Counted from the stretch's first letter, positions 1 through 12,129 are shown. The stretch: 64,000 bases of DNA from Geothrix campi (GCF_024609265.1 NZ_JANHMP010000003.1:175497-239496); one strand, 5' to 3'. Notes: generated by a model from the sequence alone, not told the origin. Numbers and translations: made by a program.

Positions 1-1
1 G

Positions 2-649
2 CGGCTCACCATGAGCCTCGACACCCTCCGCCCCGAGCGCTTCCGGGCCATCAGCGACACGGATCTGCCTCTGGAGCGCGTGCTGGCGGGGCTGGAGGCC
101 GCGCGAGCCGCGGGATTCGGCCCCCTCAAACTCAATTGCGTCCTCAAACGTGGCGTGAACGACGACGAGATCCTCGACCTCGCCGCCTTCGCCCGGGAGG
201 GCGGACATACCCTGCGCTTCATCGAATTCATGGATGTGGGCACCACCAATGGCTGGCAGATGGAGGCCGTGGTTCCCGCCACCCAGGTGCGCCAGATTCT
301 CGAATCCCGGTGGCCCCTCGAACCCATGGTGAACGGGGACGGTGCGGTGGCCCGGACCTGGCGCTACCGGGATGGCAAGGGCGAGGTCGGCCTCGTCGCC
401 TCCGTCACGGCCCCCTTCTGCCGAGGCTGCGACCGGGCGCGCCTGTCCGCCGAGGGGCGGCTCTACACCTGCCTCTTCGCGGGCCAGAGCCTGGACCTCC
501 GGAGCTTCCTCCGCGGGGGGCACACGGACGCGAGCCTCGCCTCCCTGCTGGCCTTCCATTGGAAACGGCGGGAGGACCACTACTCCGAGATCCGGCACGG
601 CGCCACGCCCAACCTGCCCAAGGTGGAGATGTCGCGCATCGGAGGGTAG
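2..649 (+). CDS. moaA: GTP 3',8-cyclase MoaA, C-terminal part (cut by window edge)
   Basis: This is the C-terminal part of the radical-SAM enzyme that converts GTP to 3',8-cyclo-GTP, the first step of molybdenum cofactor synthesis. The frame is open to the window edge: RLT precedes the Met at position 11, as expected inside the conserved SLDTL strand, so the N-terminal radical-SAM cysteines lie outside. Visible are the SLDTL region, LRFIEFMDVG, and the C-terminal second iron-sulfur cluster site FCRGCDRARLS with a later Cys in LYTCLF. The terminal double glycine (RIGG) is the family's functional tail. The peptidase gene follows after 9 bp on the same strand. It fits a window containing moeA and two molybdoenzymes. 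Confidence 0.95.
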   Translation, partial: RLTMSLDTLRPERFRAISDTDLPLERVLAGLEAARAAGFGPLKLNCVLKRGVNDDEILDLAAFAREGGHTLRFIEFMDVGTTNGWQMEAVVPATQVRQILESRWPLEPMVNGDGAVARTWRYRDGKGEVGLVASVTAPFCRGCDRARLSAEGRLYTCLFAGQSLDLRSFLRGGHTDASLASLLAFHWKRREDHYSEIRHGATPNLPKVEMSRIGG

Positions 650-658
650 GATCACGGC

Positions 659-1663
659 ATGTCCTCCCCCTTCCGGATCACCCTCACTGCCCTCCTCCTG
701 GGCTCGTTCCTCGAGGCCGCGCCACCGGCCCTCCCACCCGCGGCCGTCGTCCACGGCGGGGCCGGCAGCCCCCGTTCCCGCATGGATGGCACGGACCCCG
801 CGGCAGCGAAGGCGCTGGCGGCGCTGAAATCCGGCGCCTCCGCCTTGGATGCCGCCCTGGCCGGCGTGGTGGTGCTGGAGAATGATCCCCGCTTCAACGC
901 CGGCACCGGCGCCAACATCCGTCTCGACGGCAAGACCATCCAGATGGACGCCGCCTGCATGGACGGCGCCACCGGCGGCTTCGGAGCGGTGGCCGCTATC
1001 GAGCGGGTGAAGAACCCCGTGTTGGTGGCCCGCAAGGTCATGGACACACCCCACATTCTCATCGTGGGCGAAGGCGCCACGCGGTTCGCCCGGGCCATGG
1101 GCTTCCCCGACTACGACCCCACCTGCGCCGAGAACAAGGCCCGCTTCGAGCGCGTGCAGGCCATCCTCAAGGGCTCGGATCCCCGCCAGCTCGAGGCCTG
1201 GAAGCGCTACGACTGGAAGAAGGCCTGGAACTTCCCCACGCCCCTGAAAGAGGCTCTCGGCCCCTCAGACACCGTGGGCTGCGTCACCCGCGACGCGAAG
1301 GGCCATTTCGCCGCCGCCATCAGCACCGGCGGCACCACCATCACCTTCTACGGCCGCGTGGGGGACGTGCCCATGTTCGGCGCGGGCATCTACGCCGGGC
1401 CCAAGGGCGCCGTGGCCTGCACCGGCAACGGCGAGGACATCATCAAGCACCTGGTGGCCAAGACGACCTACGATCTGCTGGCCCAGGGCCTCACCGCCCA
1501 GGAGGCCGTGGACCGAGCCCTCAAGGCCTTTCCCCCCGACATCGACCTGGGCCTTATCGCCGTGGGCCCCGCCACCACCGGCGGCGGCTGCAACTACTCC
1601 GCCGAAAAGAAGGCCTTCGTGACGGACTACCGCCACCAGATGGCGTGGAGCGTCAGGGAATAG
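659..1663 (+). CDS. Isoaspartyl peptidase / L-asparaginase (Ntn-hydrolase), exported
   Basis: The product (334 aa) is a threonine-dependent Ntn hydrolase that removes beta-aspartyl residues from peptides or hydrolyses asparagine, made as a precursor that cleaves itself. A hydrophobic N-terminus (about residues 6-22) looks like a signal peptide. The VVHGGAG motif follows at about residue 30. The predicted autocleavage site and nucleophile is the Thr of SDTVGCV (about residue 203), followed by AAAISTGG and GRVGDVPMFGAG, which match the beta-subunit substrate pocket. It starts 9 bp after moaA and may be cotranscribed, although no functional link is evident. Family assignment is firm; the choice between isoaspartyl peptidase and plain asparaginase is not settled by sequence. 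Confidence 0.85.
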   Translation: MSSPFRITLTALLLGSFLEAAPPALPPAAVVHGGAGSPRSRMDGTDPAAAKALAALKSGASALDAALAGVVVLENDPRFNAGTGANIRLDGKTIQMDAACMDGATGGFGAVAAIERVKNPVLVARKVMDTPHILIVGEGATRFARAMGFPDYDPTCAENKARFERVQAILKGSDPRQLEAWKRYDWKKAWNFPTPLKEALGPSDTVGCVTRDAKGHFAAAISTGGTTITFYGRVGDVPMFGAGIYAGPKGAVACTGNGEDIIKHLVAKTTYDLLAQGLTAQEAVDRALKAFPPDIDLGLIAVGPATTGGGCNYSAEKKAFVTDYRHQMAWSVRE

Positions 1664-1672
1664 CCGCGCTCT

Positions 1673-3013
1673 TCAGGGTCGCCGCATCATCTGCGCGATG
1701 AGGAAGGCCATTTCGAGGCTCTGGCTGCGGTTGAGGCGGGGGTCGCAGCCGCTGCGGTAGGCGGCGTGGAGGCCCGCTTCGTCGAGGCCTTCGACGCCGC
1801 CGGTGCACTCGGTGACGGGTTCGCCGGTGAGCTCGAAGTGGACGGCGCGCAACCTCGAGCCATGGGCGCGGTGCACGTCGGCCACCTCCTGCAGCTCCTG
1901 GAGGATGTCGCCGAAGGCCCGGGTCTTGAGCCCCCCCTTGGTCGTCCGCCCATTGCCGTGCATGGGATCGCAGCTCCACAGGACTGGGTGGCCTTCGGCC
2001 CGGGCAGCTTCGATGAGGGCCGGGAGGACACGCCCGGCCTTGCCGGCACCGAAGCGAGTGATGAGGGTGAGGCGGCCCGACTGGCGCTGGGGGTCCAGCT
2101 TCGCCAGGGTGGCGCGCAGGTCATCGGGCGTCATGGCCGGACCCACCTTGAGGCCGATGGGGTTAGCCAGGCCGCGGATGTACTCCAGGTGGGCACCGTC
2201 CAGCTGGCGGGTGCGCTCGCCGATCCAGAGGAAGTGGGCGCCCAGGTTGTAGTGGGCCTGCTTCTCCGGCACCCAGCGCGTGAGAGCCGTCTCGAAGGGC
2301 AGGTGCAGGGCCTCATGGCTGGTGAACAGCTCGCCAGTGCGGAGGTGTTCGGGCAGGCCGCCCAGACACTTCACGAAGTCGAGGGAGGCCCGCACCTGCT
2401 CCAGCGTCTCCAGGTAGTGGCCCGCGTCCTCCCGACTCCAGGGCAGGTCCCAGTGCTCGGGGTTGTGCAGATCCGCGAAGCCGCCGTCCACCAGGGCCCG
2501 CAGGTGGTTGAGGGTGGCCGCGGCGCGGTGGTAGGCCTCCAGCAGGCGCCGGGGGTCGGCCTCGCGCTGATCCGGATCGAGTCCATTAATGAGGTCCCCG
2601 CGGTAGACCGGCACTCGGCGGCCATCCACCACCTCCGTGTCGCCGCTCCGGGGCTTGGCGTACTGGCCCGCGATGCGGCCCAGGTGGACGACGCCCGTGC
2701 GCCCGCCATGGGTGATGAGCACGGACATCTGGAGCAGCACCCGGAGCTTGTCCTGGATGATGGCGCCGCGGCAGTCGGCGAAGGCCTCGGCACAGTCGCC
2801 GCCCTGGAGGAGGAAGCGTTTCCCCGCGGCGGCCTCGGCGATCAGGCTGCGCAGGTGGTCCACCTCCTCGGCCACCACCAGGGGCGGCAGCTCCCGCAGC
2901 TCCACCAGAGCGGTCTCCACGGCGGCGGCATCGCGGTAGCGCGGCTGCTGAGCCGCGGGTCGGCCGCGCCAGGAATCGGGAGTCCAGTCCTTCGCCATCG
3001 CCGCTGTGGTCAT
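1673..3013 (-). CDS. Class II 3-deoxy-7-phosphoheptulonate (DAHP) synthase
   Basis: This 446-aa protein condenses phosphoenolpyruvate and erythrose-4-phosphate, the entry step of aromatic amino acid synthesis. It belongs to the plant-type (class II) family: it begins with the [18 protein letters not shown] segment, has FLLQGGDCAEAF near residue 90, and carries the PEP/metal-site regions LWSCDPMHGNG and HFELTGEPVTECTGG near the C-terminus. The start codon overlaps the stop of pheA (ATGA, positions 3010-3013), so translation is probably coupled. It is the second gene of an operon controlled by the Phe attenuator at 4107-4248. It ends 9 bp from the convergent peptidase gene. Confidence 0.93.
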   Translation of the reverse strand: MTTAAMAKDWTPDSWRGRPAAQQPRYRDAAAVETALVELRELPPLVVAEEVDHLRSLIAEAAAGKRFLLQGGDCAEAFADCRGAIIQDKLRVLLQMSVLITHGGRTGVVHLGRIAGQYAKPRSGDTEVVDGRRVPVYRGDLINGLDPDQREADPRRLLEAYHRAAATLNHLRALVDGGFADLHNPEHWDLPWSREDAGHYLETLEQVRASLDFVKCLGGLPEHLRTGELFTSHEALHLPFETALTRWVPEKQAHYNLGAHFLWIGERTRQLDGAHLEYIRGLANPIGLKVGPAMTPDDLRATLAKLDPQRQSGRLTLITRFGAGKAGRVLPALIEAARAEGHPVLWSCDPMHGNGRTTKGGLKTRAFGDILQELQEVADVHRAHGSRLRAVHFELTGEPVTECTGGVEGLDEAGLHAAYRSGCDPRLNRSQSLEMAFLIAQMMRRP

Positions 3014-4107
3014 CGCGCCACCTCCGCGGCCCTGGGATAGCTGCCCAGCACCTTGAGCGAGGCGCAGGCGTCCCGCAGTTCGACCAGGGCCTCGGCCATG
3101 GCGGGCTCTTCCGCATGGCCCTCCACATCGAGGAAGAACGCGTACTCCCAGAGCTTGCGCCGGGTGGGCCGGCTCTGGATGCGGCTGAGGTTCAGGCCCC
3201 GGCGGGCCAGGGGTTCCAGCAGGCGCAGCAGGGCGCCGGGGCCGTCCTGGGCCATGGCCAGCAAGGTGGTGCGATCGCGGCCCGTGGGCTCGGCGGACTT
3301 GGGCCCCAGCACCAGGAACCGGGTGGCGTTGGCCGCCAGATCCTGGATCTTCGTTTCGGCCACCTGCAGGCCGAAGAGGTCCGCGGCCAGCTCCGACGCC
3401 ACGGCGGCGCCCTCAGCGTCCTCCCGGGCCAGGCGGGCGGCTTCGGAGGTGGAGGGCGCCTCGACGCGATCGGCCTGGGGCAGGTGCGTCTCCAGCCAGC
3501 GACGGCACTGACCCAGGGCCTGGGGATGGGAGTAGACCCGACGCACGCCGCCCAGATCCAGGCCAGGCCGCAGCAGCAGGGCCTGATCCACGGGCAGGAG
3601 GATCTCGGCGCAGATGCGCAACGGGCTGTCGAGGAAGGCGTCCAGGGTGGTGTCCACCGCACCCTCAGTGGCGTTCTCCACGGGCACCACGCCGTAGTCG
3701 GCGCGCTGACGTTCCACGGCCTGGAACACCGCCTGGATGGTGCCCTGGGGCAGGGCCTGGCCCGAACCGCCGAACTGGTGCCGGGCCGCCAGGTGGGTGA
3801 AGGTACCCTCGGGGCCCAGGAAGGCCACCCGCAGCGGCTTCTCCAGGCTGAGGCAGGCGCTCATGATCTCCTGGAAGACCGTGCGCACGGCCGCCGGGGG
3901 GAAGGGCCCGGTGTTTTCGGCCTCCAGGCGGGCCAGCACCTCCCGCTCCCGGGCCGGGGCGTGGAAGAGCGCCTCGGGCGCGGCGGCCCCTTTCAGACGA
4001 CCCACCTCCGCGGCCAGGGCCGCCCGGCGGTTCAGCAGATCCAGCATCTGGTCGTCCACGGCGTCGATGGCCTGACGGAGGCCGGGAAGGGATGGGAGCT
4101 CAGTCAT
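3010..4107 (-). CDS. pheA: Bifunctional chorismate mutase / prephenate dehydratase
   Basis: PheA converts chorismate to prephenate and then phenylpyruvate, the committed path to phenylalanine. An AroQ-type helical chorismate mutase domain (about residues 5-85; LRQAIDAVDDQMLDLLNRRA) is followed by prephenate dehydratase (about 90-270; VAFLGPEGTFTH, and the NATRFLVLG segment) and a C-terminal ACT domain (about 280-350) with a GALL-type loop and an ESRP-like SRIQSRPTR motif for Phe feedback. The ATG at 4107 is preferred to a GTG at 4113 because AGGAG lies 5 nt upstream of it. It is the first gene of a two-gene operon with DAHP synthase and follows an attenuator with a Phe-rich leader peptide. 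Confidence 0.95.
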   Translation of the reverse strand: MTELPSLPGLRQAIDAVDDQMLDLLNRRAALAAEVGRLKGAAAPEALFHAPAREREVLARLEAENTGPFPPAAVRTVFQEIMSACLSLEKPLRVAFLGPEGTFTHLAARHQFGGSGQALPQGTIQAVFQAVERQRADYGVVPVENATEGAVDTTLDAFLDSPLRICAEILLPVDQALLLRPGLDLGGVRRVYSHPQALGQCRRWLETHLPQADRVEAPSTSEAARLAREDAEGAAVASELAADLFGLQVAETKIQDLAANATRFLVLGPKSAEPTGRDRTTLLAMAQDGPGALLRLLEPLARRGLNLSRIQSRPTRRKLWEYAFFLDVEGHAEEPAMAEALVELRDACASLKVLGSYPRAAEVAR

Positions 4108-4123
4108 GGGCACTCCTGGAATG

Positions 4124-4155
4124 CAAAAACCCCCGAGCCTTGTGGGTCTCGGGGG
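4124..4155 (-). terminator. Rho-independent terminator of the pheA attenuator
   Basis: On the minus strand an 8-bp perfect stem (CCCCCGAG / CTCGGGGG, arms 4148-4155 and 4130-4137) with a 10-nt loop is followed directly by TTTTT (4129-4125). It lies 17 bp before the pheA start rather than after a gene, so it can only act as a premature terminator. Upstream, GGGTAGGCGG (in the end of the leader ORF) can pair with CCGCC...CCC overlapping the 5' terminator arm, giving a competing antiterminator. Confidence 0.85.
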
Positions 4156-4179
4156 CGATGGCGGAAGCGGTTCCGGATT

Positions 4180-4248
4180 CTAGACGCCGCCTACCCTCGC
4201 ACCCGAGGTGCGAAAGCTAAAGGGGAAGAAGCGGCGGGAGGTAGTCAT
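4180..4248 (-). CDS. pheL: Phe-rich leader peptide of the pheA operon (PheL-like)
   Basis: A 22-codon ORF, ATG at 4248 to TAG at 4180, lies between the upstream gene and pheA. Residues 7-12 read FFPFSF: four phenylalanines in six codons, the signature of a ribosome-mediated attenuation leader as in enterobacterial PheL. Directly after the Phe codons, CGCACC-TCG-GGTGCG (4198-4212) forms a pause hairpin, followed by the antiterminator segment and the terminator at 4124-4155. When charged tRNA-Phe is scarce the ribosome should stall in the Phe run and allow read-through into pheA and DAHP synthase. No strong Shine-Dalgarno is visible; an in-frame TAG three codons upstream fixes the start. Confidence 0.85.
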   Translation of the reverse strand: MTTSRRFFPFSFRTSGARVGGV

Positions 4249-4294
4249 CGCGGTCTAGACACTTTGACGGAAAAGGCCTTGATCTGCAAGGGAT

Positions 4295-4741
4295 TCAGGC
4301 GCCCAGATTCGCCAGCACCTCGGCCAGGCAGGCCGCCCAGGTTTCGTCGGGCGTCTCTTCCAGGAAGAACTCCACGGCATGGCCCGCGGGCCGGGCTTCC
4401 GGGTGCAGGGTCCAGGCTTCGAACAAGGCATCCAGGGGTGCGGCGTCCAGGGGGTTGTGCCGGAACTTGTGGGATTTGCGGGTGCGGTCTGGATCCGGGC
4501 CCCGCAGGCAGACGCCCTCGCGCCGAGTGGCCACGAAGGTGAAGGCCTGCACCCACTTGCCATCCATGAACTGGTTGAAGTGGAGGAAGGCGCCGTGGTG
4601 GCTGCGGGAGTGGTCCAGCACCCGGTGCTTCCCGCGCCACTTGGCCACCCACAGCGTCAGCAGGGCCGCGAGGCGGGCCCGTTCGGAGGGGTGCTTCAGG
4701 CAACTCTGGGCATAGGGCAGGAATTCATCGAGCAGGTCCAC
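4295..4741 (-). CDS. Hypothetical protein
   Basis: I do not recognise this protein. The proposed GTG start at 4741 has GGAGG at a good distance and gives 148 aa; the frame is open further upstream (another GTG at 4804). The sequence is soluble-looking, has no signal peptide or membrane segment, and contains a Trp/Phe/His-rich middle (HFNQFMDGKWVQAFTF) and an acidic C-terminus. It ends 47 bp before the pheL leader on the same strand and is divergent from the receiver protein gene. Amino-acid composition and codon use match real neighbours rather than a shadow frame. Confidence 0.6.
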   Translation of the reverse strand: MDLLDEFLPYAQSCLKHPSERARLAALLTLWVAKWRGKHRVLDHSRSHHGAFLHFNQFMDGKWVQAFTFVATRREGVCLRGPDPDRTRKSHKFRHNPLDAAPLDALFEAWTLHPEARPAGHAVEFFLEETPDETWAACLAEVLANLGA

Positions 4742-4839
4742 AGGTGAGGCCTCCGGGGCTTCCACCCTACCGCAGGCCGGGAATCCATGGTGGCCGGCCC
4801 CCACTCAAAGACCGTTACCATGGGACATCCCCGGCCCCC

Positions 4840-5493
4840 ATGCTTCCGCCCCTGCCATCGCCTCCGACTGCCTCCAAACGGCCCCCTGCCCGCGGGCCGG
4901 AGCGGCTGGCCGCAGTTTTGTTATTGGTGGTGGGAGGGACCCTGCTGGTCTGGGGGACGGCAGGCCGCAGCGTGGGCGGACATCCCCCGCCCCGGCTCCT
5001 GTTCATGGGCGGAGTGGCCCTGGTCCTCTCCGTGGTGGCGACGCTCCGATCCCGCGTGGACCGGAGGTCGGCCGCCTCGGCGGCGTCCCCAACGCCCCTG
5101 GTATCCGGGACAATCCTGGTGGTGGACGATGAGCCCATCATCCGGGATCTGGCTCGCATCGCCCTCGAGCAGGGCGGTTTCCGCGTCCTGGAGGCCCGCG
5201 ATGGCCTGGAGGCCGTGGAGCTGTTTAGGACCGGCCGCGAGGCGGTGGATCTGGTGCTGCTCGACATGATCATGCCCCGCATGGGCGGTGCCGAAGCCTT
5301 CCGCTTGATCCGTCACCTGGCCCCGGGTGTCCCCATCCTCCTCACCAGTGGCTACACCCAGGTGGAATCCCTGGAGGGCCTGGCCGACCTGCCCCCGGAC
5401 GGTTTCCTCCAAAAGCCCTTCCGAGTGCGGCAGCTGGTCACCAGGGCCCGGGAAGTCCTGGGCGGCCAAGCCGGAAGATATACAACCAAATAA
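4840..5493 (+). CDS. Membrane-anchored response-regulator receiver protein
   Basis: The protein (217 aa from the ATG at 4840; the frame is open further upstream to 4744) has two short hydrophobic segments (about residues 21-40 and 52-66) followed by a complete CheY-like receiver domain (about residues 90-210). The acidic pocket is visible in ILVVDDEP, the phosphoacceptor Asp in VDLVLLDMIMP, the conserved Thr/Ser in ILLTSGY and the Lys in FLQKPF. There is no output domain, so it probably acts by protein-protein contact at the membrane. No histidine kinase gene is adjacent. A receiver domain with N-terminal membrane segments and no kinase or DNA-binding domain is uncommon. Confidence 0.8.
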   Translation: MLPPLPSPPTASKRPPARGPERLAAVLLLVVGGTLLVWGTAGRSVGGHPPPRLLFMGGVALVLSVVATLRSRVDRRSAASAASPTPLVSGTILVVDDEPIIRDLARIALEQGGFRVLEARDGLEAVELFRTGREAVDLVLLDMIMPRMGGAEAFRLIRHLAPGVPILLTSGYTQVESLEGLADLPPDGFLQKPFRVRQLVTRAREVLGGQAGRYTTK

Positions 5494-5544
5494 TCCATAC
5501 AGAATGGTAAATGCCTTAGCTAAGTCCTTGTGATTCAAGCCTCC

Positions 5545-5560
5545 TGTGGCATGAGTCACA
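5545..5560. promoter_or_regulatory. Candidate CRP-family operator (TGTGG-N6-TCACA)
   Basis: TGTGG-CATGAG-TCACA differs by one base from the TGTGA-N6-TCACA palindrome that recurs in this window. It lies 75 bp before the start of the hemerythrin-Nfn gene and downstream of the receiver gene, so it probably controls the Nfn gene. Confidence 0.5.
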
Positions 5561-5635
5561 AGTGGTCCCGATTAGGTTTTTAGACACAGAAATCCCTCCC
5601 AGGTCGTCGCATGCTGAACGGATCTGGAGGCGTCC

Positions 5636-8413
5636 ATGTCCGACACGGCCAATCAGCTGATCACCGCCGAGAATCTGCCCGCGCCGCACTGGCATGCCAC
5701 CCATCAGGAGGCCCAGGAACGGCTCACCCGCATGGCGGAGGCCCTGGGGGCCGGGGATTGGAAGGCCGTGGACCTCGGTGCCAAGTGGATCTTCGAAGTG
5801 CTGAAGCCCCACAACGAGGCCGAGGAGCGGGAGCTCTTCCCCTTGCTGGAGGAAATCGGGGCGGAAGCCCTGCTCCAGCGCCTCCAGGAGGACCACCGCC
5901 AGATGTGGGACCTGGACCTGCAGCTGCTGGCCGAAATCAACGAGGGCCAGGTCCGGGCTCCCCGGTCCCTCACCTTGCTGGGCCAGCGCCTCGTGGACCT
6001 GATCCGCGACCACATCGAGACGGAGGAGAAGCTCATGCTGCCCCTCCTCAAGGGCAAGTCCCTGTACTGGTCTGAGGACGAGACCCAGGACGGCTACCTG
6101 ATCCTCGAGAAGAAGCTCATCGCGCCCGAGACCTGGTCCTTCATCGTGCAGGCGCCCCAGGTGGCCCGGGGCCGCAAGCCCGGTCAGTTCTTCATGGTGG
6201 CCCCCTTCCCCGAGAGTGAGCGCATCCCCCTCACCCTGGCGGGCGGTGACGCGAAGAAGGGCTACATCCACTTCATCATGCAGGAGGTCGGCGCCACCAC
6301 GAAGGCCATGGGCCGCCTCAGCGCCGGCGACCGGTTCTACGCCGTGGCCGGCCCCATGGGCACCCCCACCGAGCTGGTGGAGGAGGGCACCATCGTGCTG
6401 ATGGCGGGCGGCTACGGTTCCGCCGCTATCCTGCCCGCTGCCGAGGCACTCCACGCCCAGGGCCGCCGGGTCATCACCATCCTGGGCGGCCGCAGCAAGG
6501 AGCGCGTGCTGCTGGCCGACGAGCTGGGCGCGGCTTCCGCTGAACTGATCGTCACCACCGATGACGGCACCCTGGGTCGCCAGGGCCTGGTGACCGACGC
6601 CCTCAAGGATGTCATCGCCCGGGAGAAGGTCGCCCAGGTGGTGGCCGTGGGGCCCCTGCCCATGATGCGGGCCGTGTCCGACCTGACGAAGCCCCACGGC
6701 ATCTTCACCCTGGTGAGTCTCAACGCCCTCATGGTGGACGGCACAGGCATGTGCGGCGGCTGCCGCGTCAGCGTGGGCGGCCAGACCAAGTTCGCCTGCT
6801 TCGACGGCCCCGACTTCGATGGCCACCAGGTGGACTTCAACATGCTCCGCATGCGGTCCGACTGGTACAAGCAGGAAGAGAAGGACATCTGTGAGCCCGA
6901 CCAGTGCAAGATCGGCCGCGTGGCCGCCACCGGCCCCGTGGACTACTCCAAGTACCTGAACGACCCCGTCACCGAGCTCGACTGGCAGAACCTCGACCTG
7001 CGCGCCATCAAGCCCAGCCAGAAGATGAAGATCCCCCGCCAGGAGATGGCCTGTCAGCCGCCCGAGCTGCGCGTGTGCAACTTCGACGAGGTGAGCCTGG
7101 GCCTGTCGCCCGAGCAGGCCAAGCTGGAAGCCGCCCGCTGCATCATGTGCAAACACCCCGCCTGCATCGAGGGCTGCCCGGTGAGCATCAACATCCCGGC
7201 CTTCCTGCAGCAGATCGTCAACGAGGATCCGCAGGCCGCCGCCCGGGTCATCAAGGAAAGCTCCTCGCTGGGCTCCGTGTGTGGCCGCGTCTGCCCCCAG
7301 GAGAAGCAGTGCGAGATCAAGTGCGTGGTGGGCATCAAGGGCCTGCCCGTCTCCATCGGCCGCCTGGAGCGCTTCGCCTGTGATTCCATGCTGGGCTCCA
7401 CGGAGCTGCCCCCCGTCGAAGCCCCCACGGGCAAGCAGGTGGCCGTCATCGGCGCGGGCCCCGCGGGCCTCACGGTGGCCGGCGAGCTCATCAAGAAGGG
7501 CCATCGCGTCACGGTCTACGACGCCCTCCACAAGCCCGGCGGCGTGATGCTCTACGGCATCCCCGAGTTCCGCCTCCCCAACAAGGTCGTGGACCAGGAG
7601 GTGGAGACCCTCCGCCGCCTGGGCGTGAAGTTCGTCATGAACACCCTCGTGGGCCGCAGCATGACCCTGGATGACCTCCGCCAGGAGAACGACGCCATCT
7701 TCATGGGCACCGGCGCCGGCCTGCCCAAGATGATGGGCATCCCGGGCGAGGAGTACAAGGGCGTCTACACCGCGAACGAGTTCCTCACCCGCATCAACCT
7801 CATGCGCGCCGACCTCTTCCCGGAGTACTCCACCCCGGTCACTGTCGGCAAGCACGTCATCATCGTGGGCGCGGGCAACACCGCCATGGACGCCTCCCGC
7901 GCCGCCCGCCGCATGGGCGCCGAGCATGTGACGGTGGTCTACCGCCGCACCGTGAAGGAATCCACGGCCCGCAAGGAGGAGCTCGAACACGCCCAGGAAG
8001 AGGGCGTGGAGTTCAAGTTCCTCACCACGCCCGTGCAGCTTCACGGCAACGACAAGGGTTGGATGACCCACGCCGAGTGCGCCGTCATGGAACTGGGCGA
8101 GCCCGGCCCCGACGGCCGCCGCAGCCCCAAGATGACGGACGAACGCATCATGATCCCCTGCGACACCCTGGTGGTGGCCCTCGGGTTCGACGTGAACCCG
8201 CTCATCGCCCAGACCGACAAGGGCCTCAAGACCCTCAAGGGCGGGGTTGTTGTGGTTGACAATGAAACCGGCGAGACCTCTCTTCCCGGCGTCTTCGCCG
8301 GGGGCGACGTCATCACCGGCGGTGCCACGGTCATCCTGGCCATGGGCCAGGGTCGCCGGGCCGCCGCCGCCATCCACCGCCGCCTCATGGGGGAGCCCCA
8401 GGTTGCGGTCTGA
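5636..8413 (+). CDS. Hemerythrin-NfnA-NfnB fusion: ferredoxin-NAD(P) transhydrogenase
   Basis: This single 925-aa polypeptide joins three parts. Residues about 1-145 are a hemerythrin-like HHE domain with His/Glu ligand candidates in HNEAEERELFP, EDHRQMW and DHIETEEKLMLP. Residues about 155-430 match NfnA/SudB: FAD/NAD-binding folds (GGYGSAAILPAAEAL) and a [2Fe-2S] site at MCGGCRV with a later Cys (about 372-390). Residues about 440-925 match NfnB (glutamate-synthase small-subunit type): Cys clusters CIMCKHPACIEGCP and CGRVCPQEKQCEIKC, FAD motif VIGAGPAGL (about 604) and NADP motif VGAGNTAMD (about 744). Nfn couples NADH, NADPH and ferredoxin by flavin bifurcation. GGAGG precedes the ATG. PFOR follows 142 bp downstream, supplying reduced ferredoxin. 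The hemerythrin fusion is unusual. Confidence 0.9.
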   Translation: MSDTANQLITAENLPAPHWHATHQEAQERLTRMAEALGAGDWKAVDLGAKWIFEVLKPHNEAEERELFPLLEEIGAEALLQRLQEDHRQMWDLDLQLLAEINEGQVRAPRSLTLLGQRLVDLIRDHIETEEKLMLPLLKGKSLYWSEDETQDGYLILEKKLIAPETWSFIVQAPQVARGRKPGQFFMVAPFPESERIPLTLAGGDAKKGYIHFIMQEVGATTKAMGRLSAGDRFYAVAGPMGTPTELVEEGTIVLMAGGYGSAAILPAAEALHAQGRRVITILGGRSKERVLLADELGAASAELIVTTDDGTLGRQGLVTDALKDVIAREKVAQVVAVGPLPMMRAVSDLTKPHGIFTLVSLNALMVDGTGMCGGCRVSVGGQTKFACFDGPDFDGHQVDFNMLRMRSDWYKQEEKDICEPDQCKIGRVAATGPVDYSKYLNDPVTELDWQNLDLRAIKPSQKMKIPRQEMACQPPELRVCNFDEVSLGLSPEQAKLEAARCIMCKHPACIEGCPVSINIPAFLQQIVNEDPQAAARVIKESSSLGSVCGRVCPQEKQCEIKCVVGIKGLPVSIGRLERFACDSMLGSTELPPVEAPTGKQVAVIGAGPAGLTVAGELIKKGHRVTVYDALHKPGGVMLYGIPEFRLPNKVVDQEVETLRRLGVKFVMNTLVGRSMTLDDLRQENDAIFMGTGAGLPKMMGIPGEEYKGVYTANEFLTRINLMRADLFPEYSTPVTVGKHVIIVGAGNTAMDASRAARRMGAEHVTVVYRRTVKESTARKEELEHAQEEGVEFKFLTTPVQLHGNDKGWMTHAECAVMELGEPGPDGRRSPKMTDERIMIPCDTLVVALGFDVNPLIAQTDKGLKTLKGGVVVVDNETGETSLPGVFAGGDVITGGATVILAMGQGRRAAAAIHRRLMGEPQVAV

Positions 8414-8472
8414 CCACTCGACCGGGTTGTGATGAATATTGACCCATCCATCAGATATGATGGCCGTGCTGT

Positions 8473-12118
<3,646 letters not shown>

Positions 12119-12129
12119 AGGGAGACGCC

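Noticed and set aside
4708..4804. Longer start (GTG 4804) for the hypothetical gene upstream of pheA
   Set aside because: It would overlap the promoter region of the divergent receiver gene and has no ribosome site; the GTG at 4741 has GGAGG.
8428..8443. TGTGA-TGAATA-TTGAC upstream of nifJ as a CRP-type site
   Set aside because: Only the left half matches; distances to the TATGAT box do not fit the geometry of the other sites.
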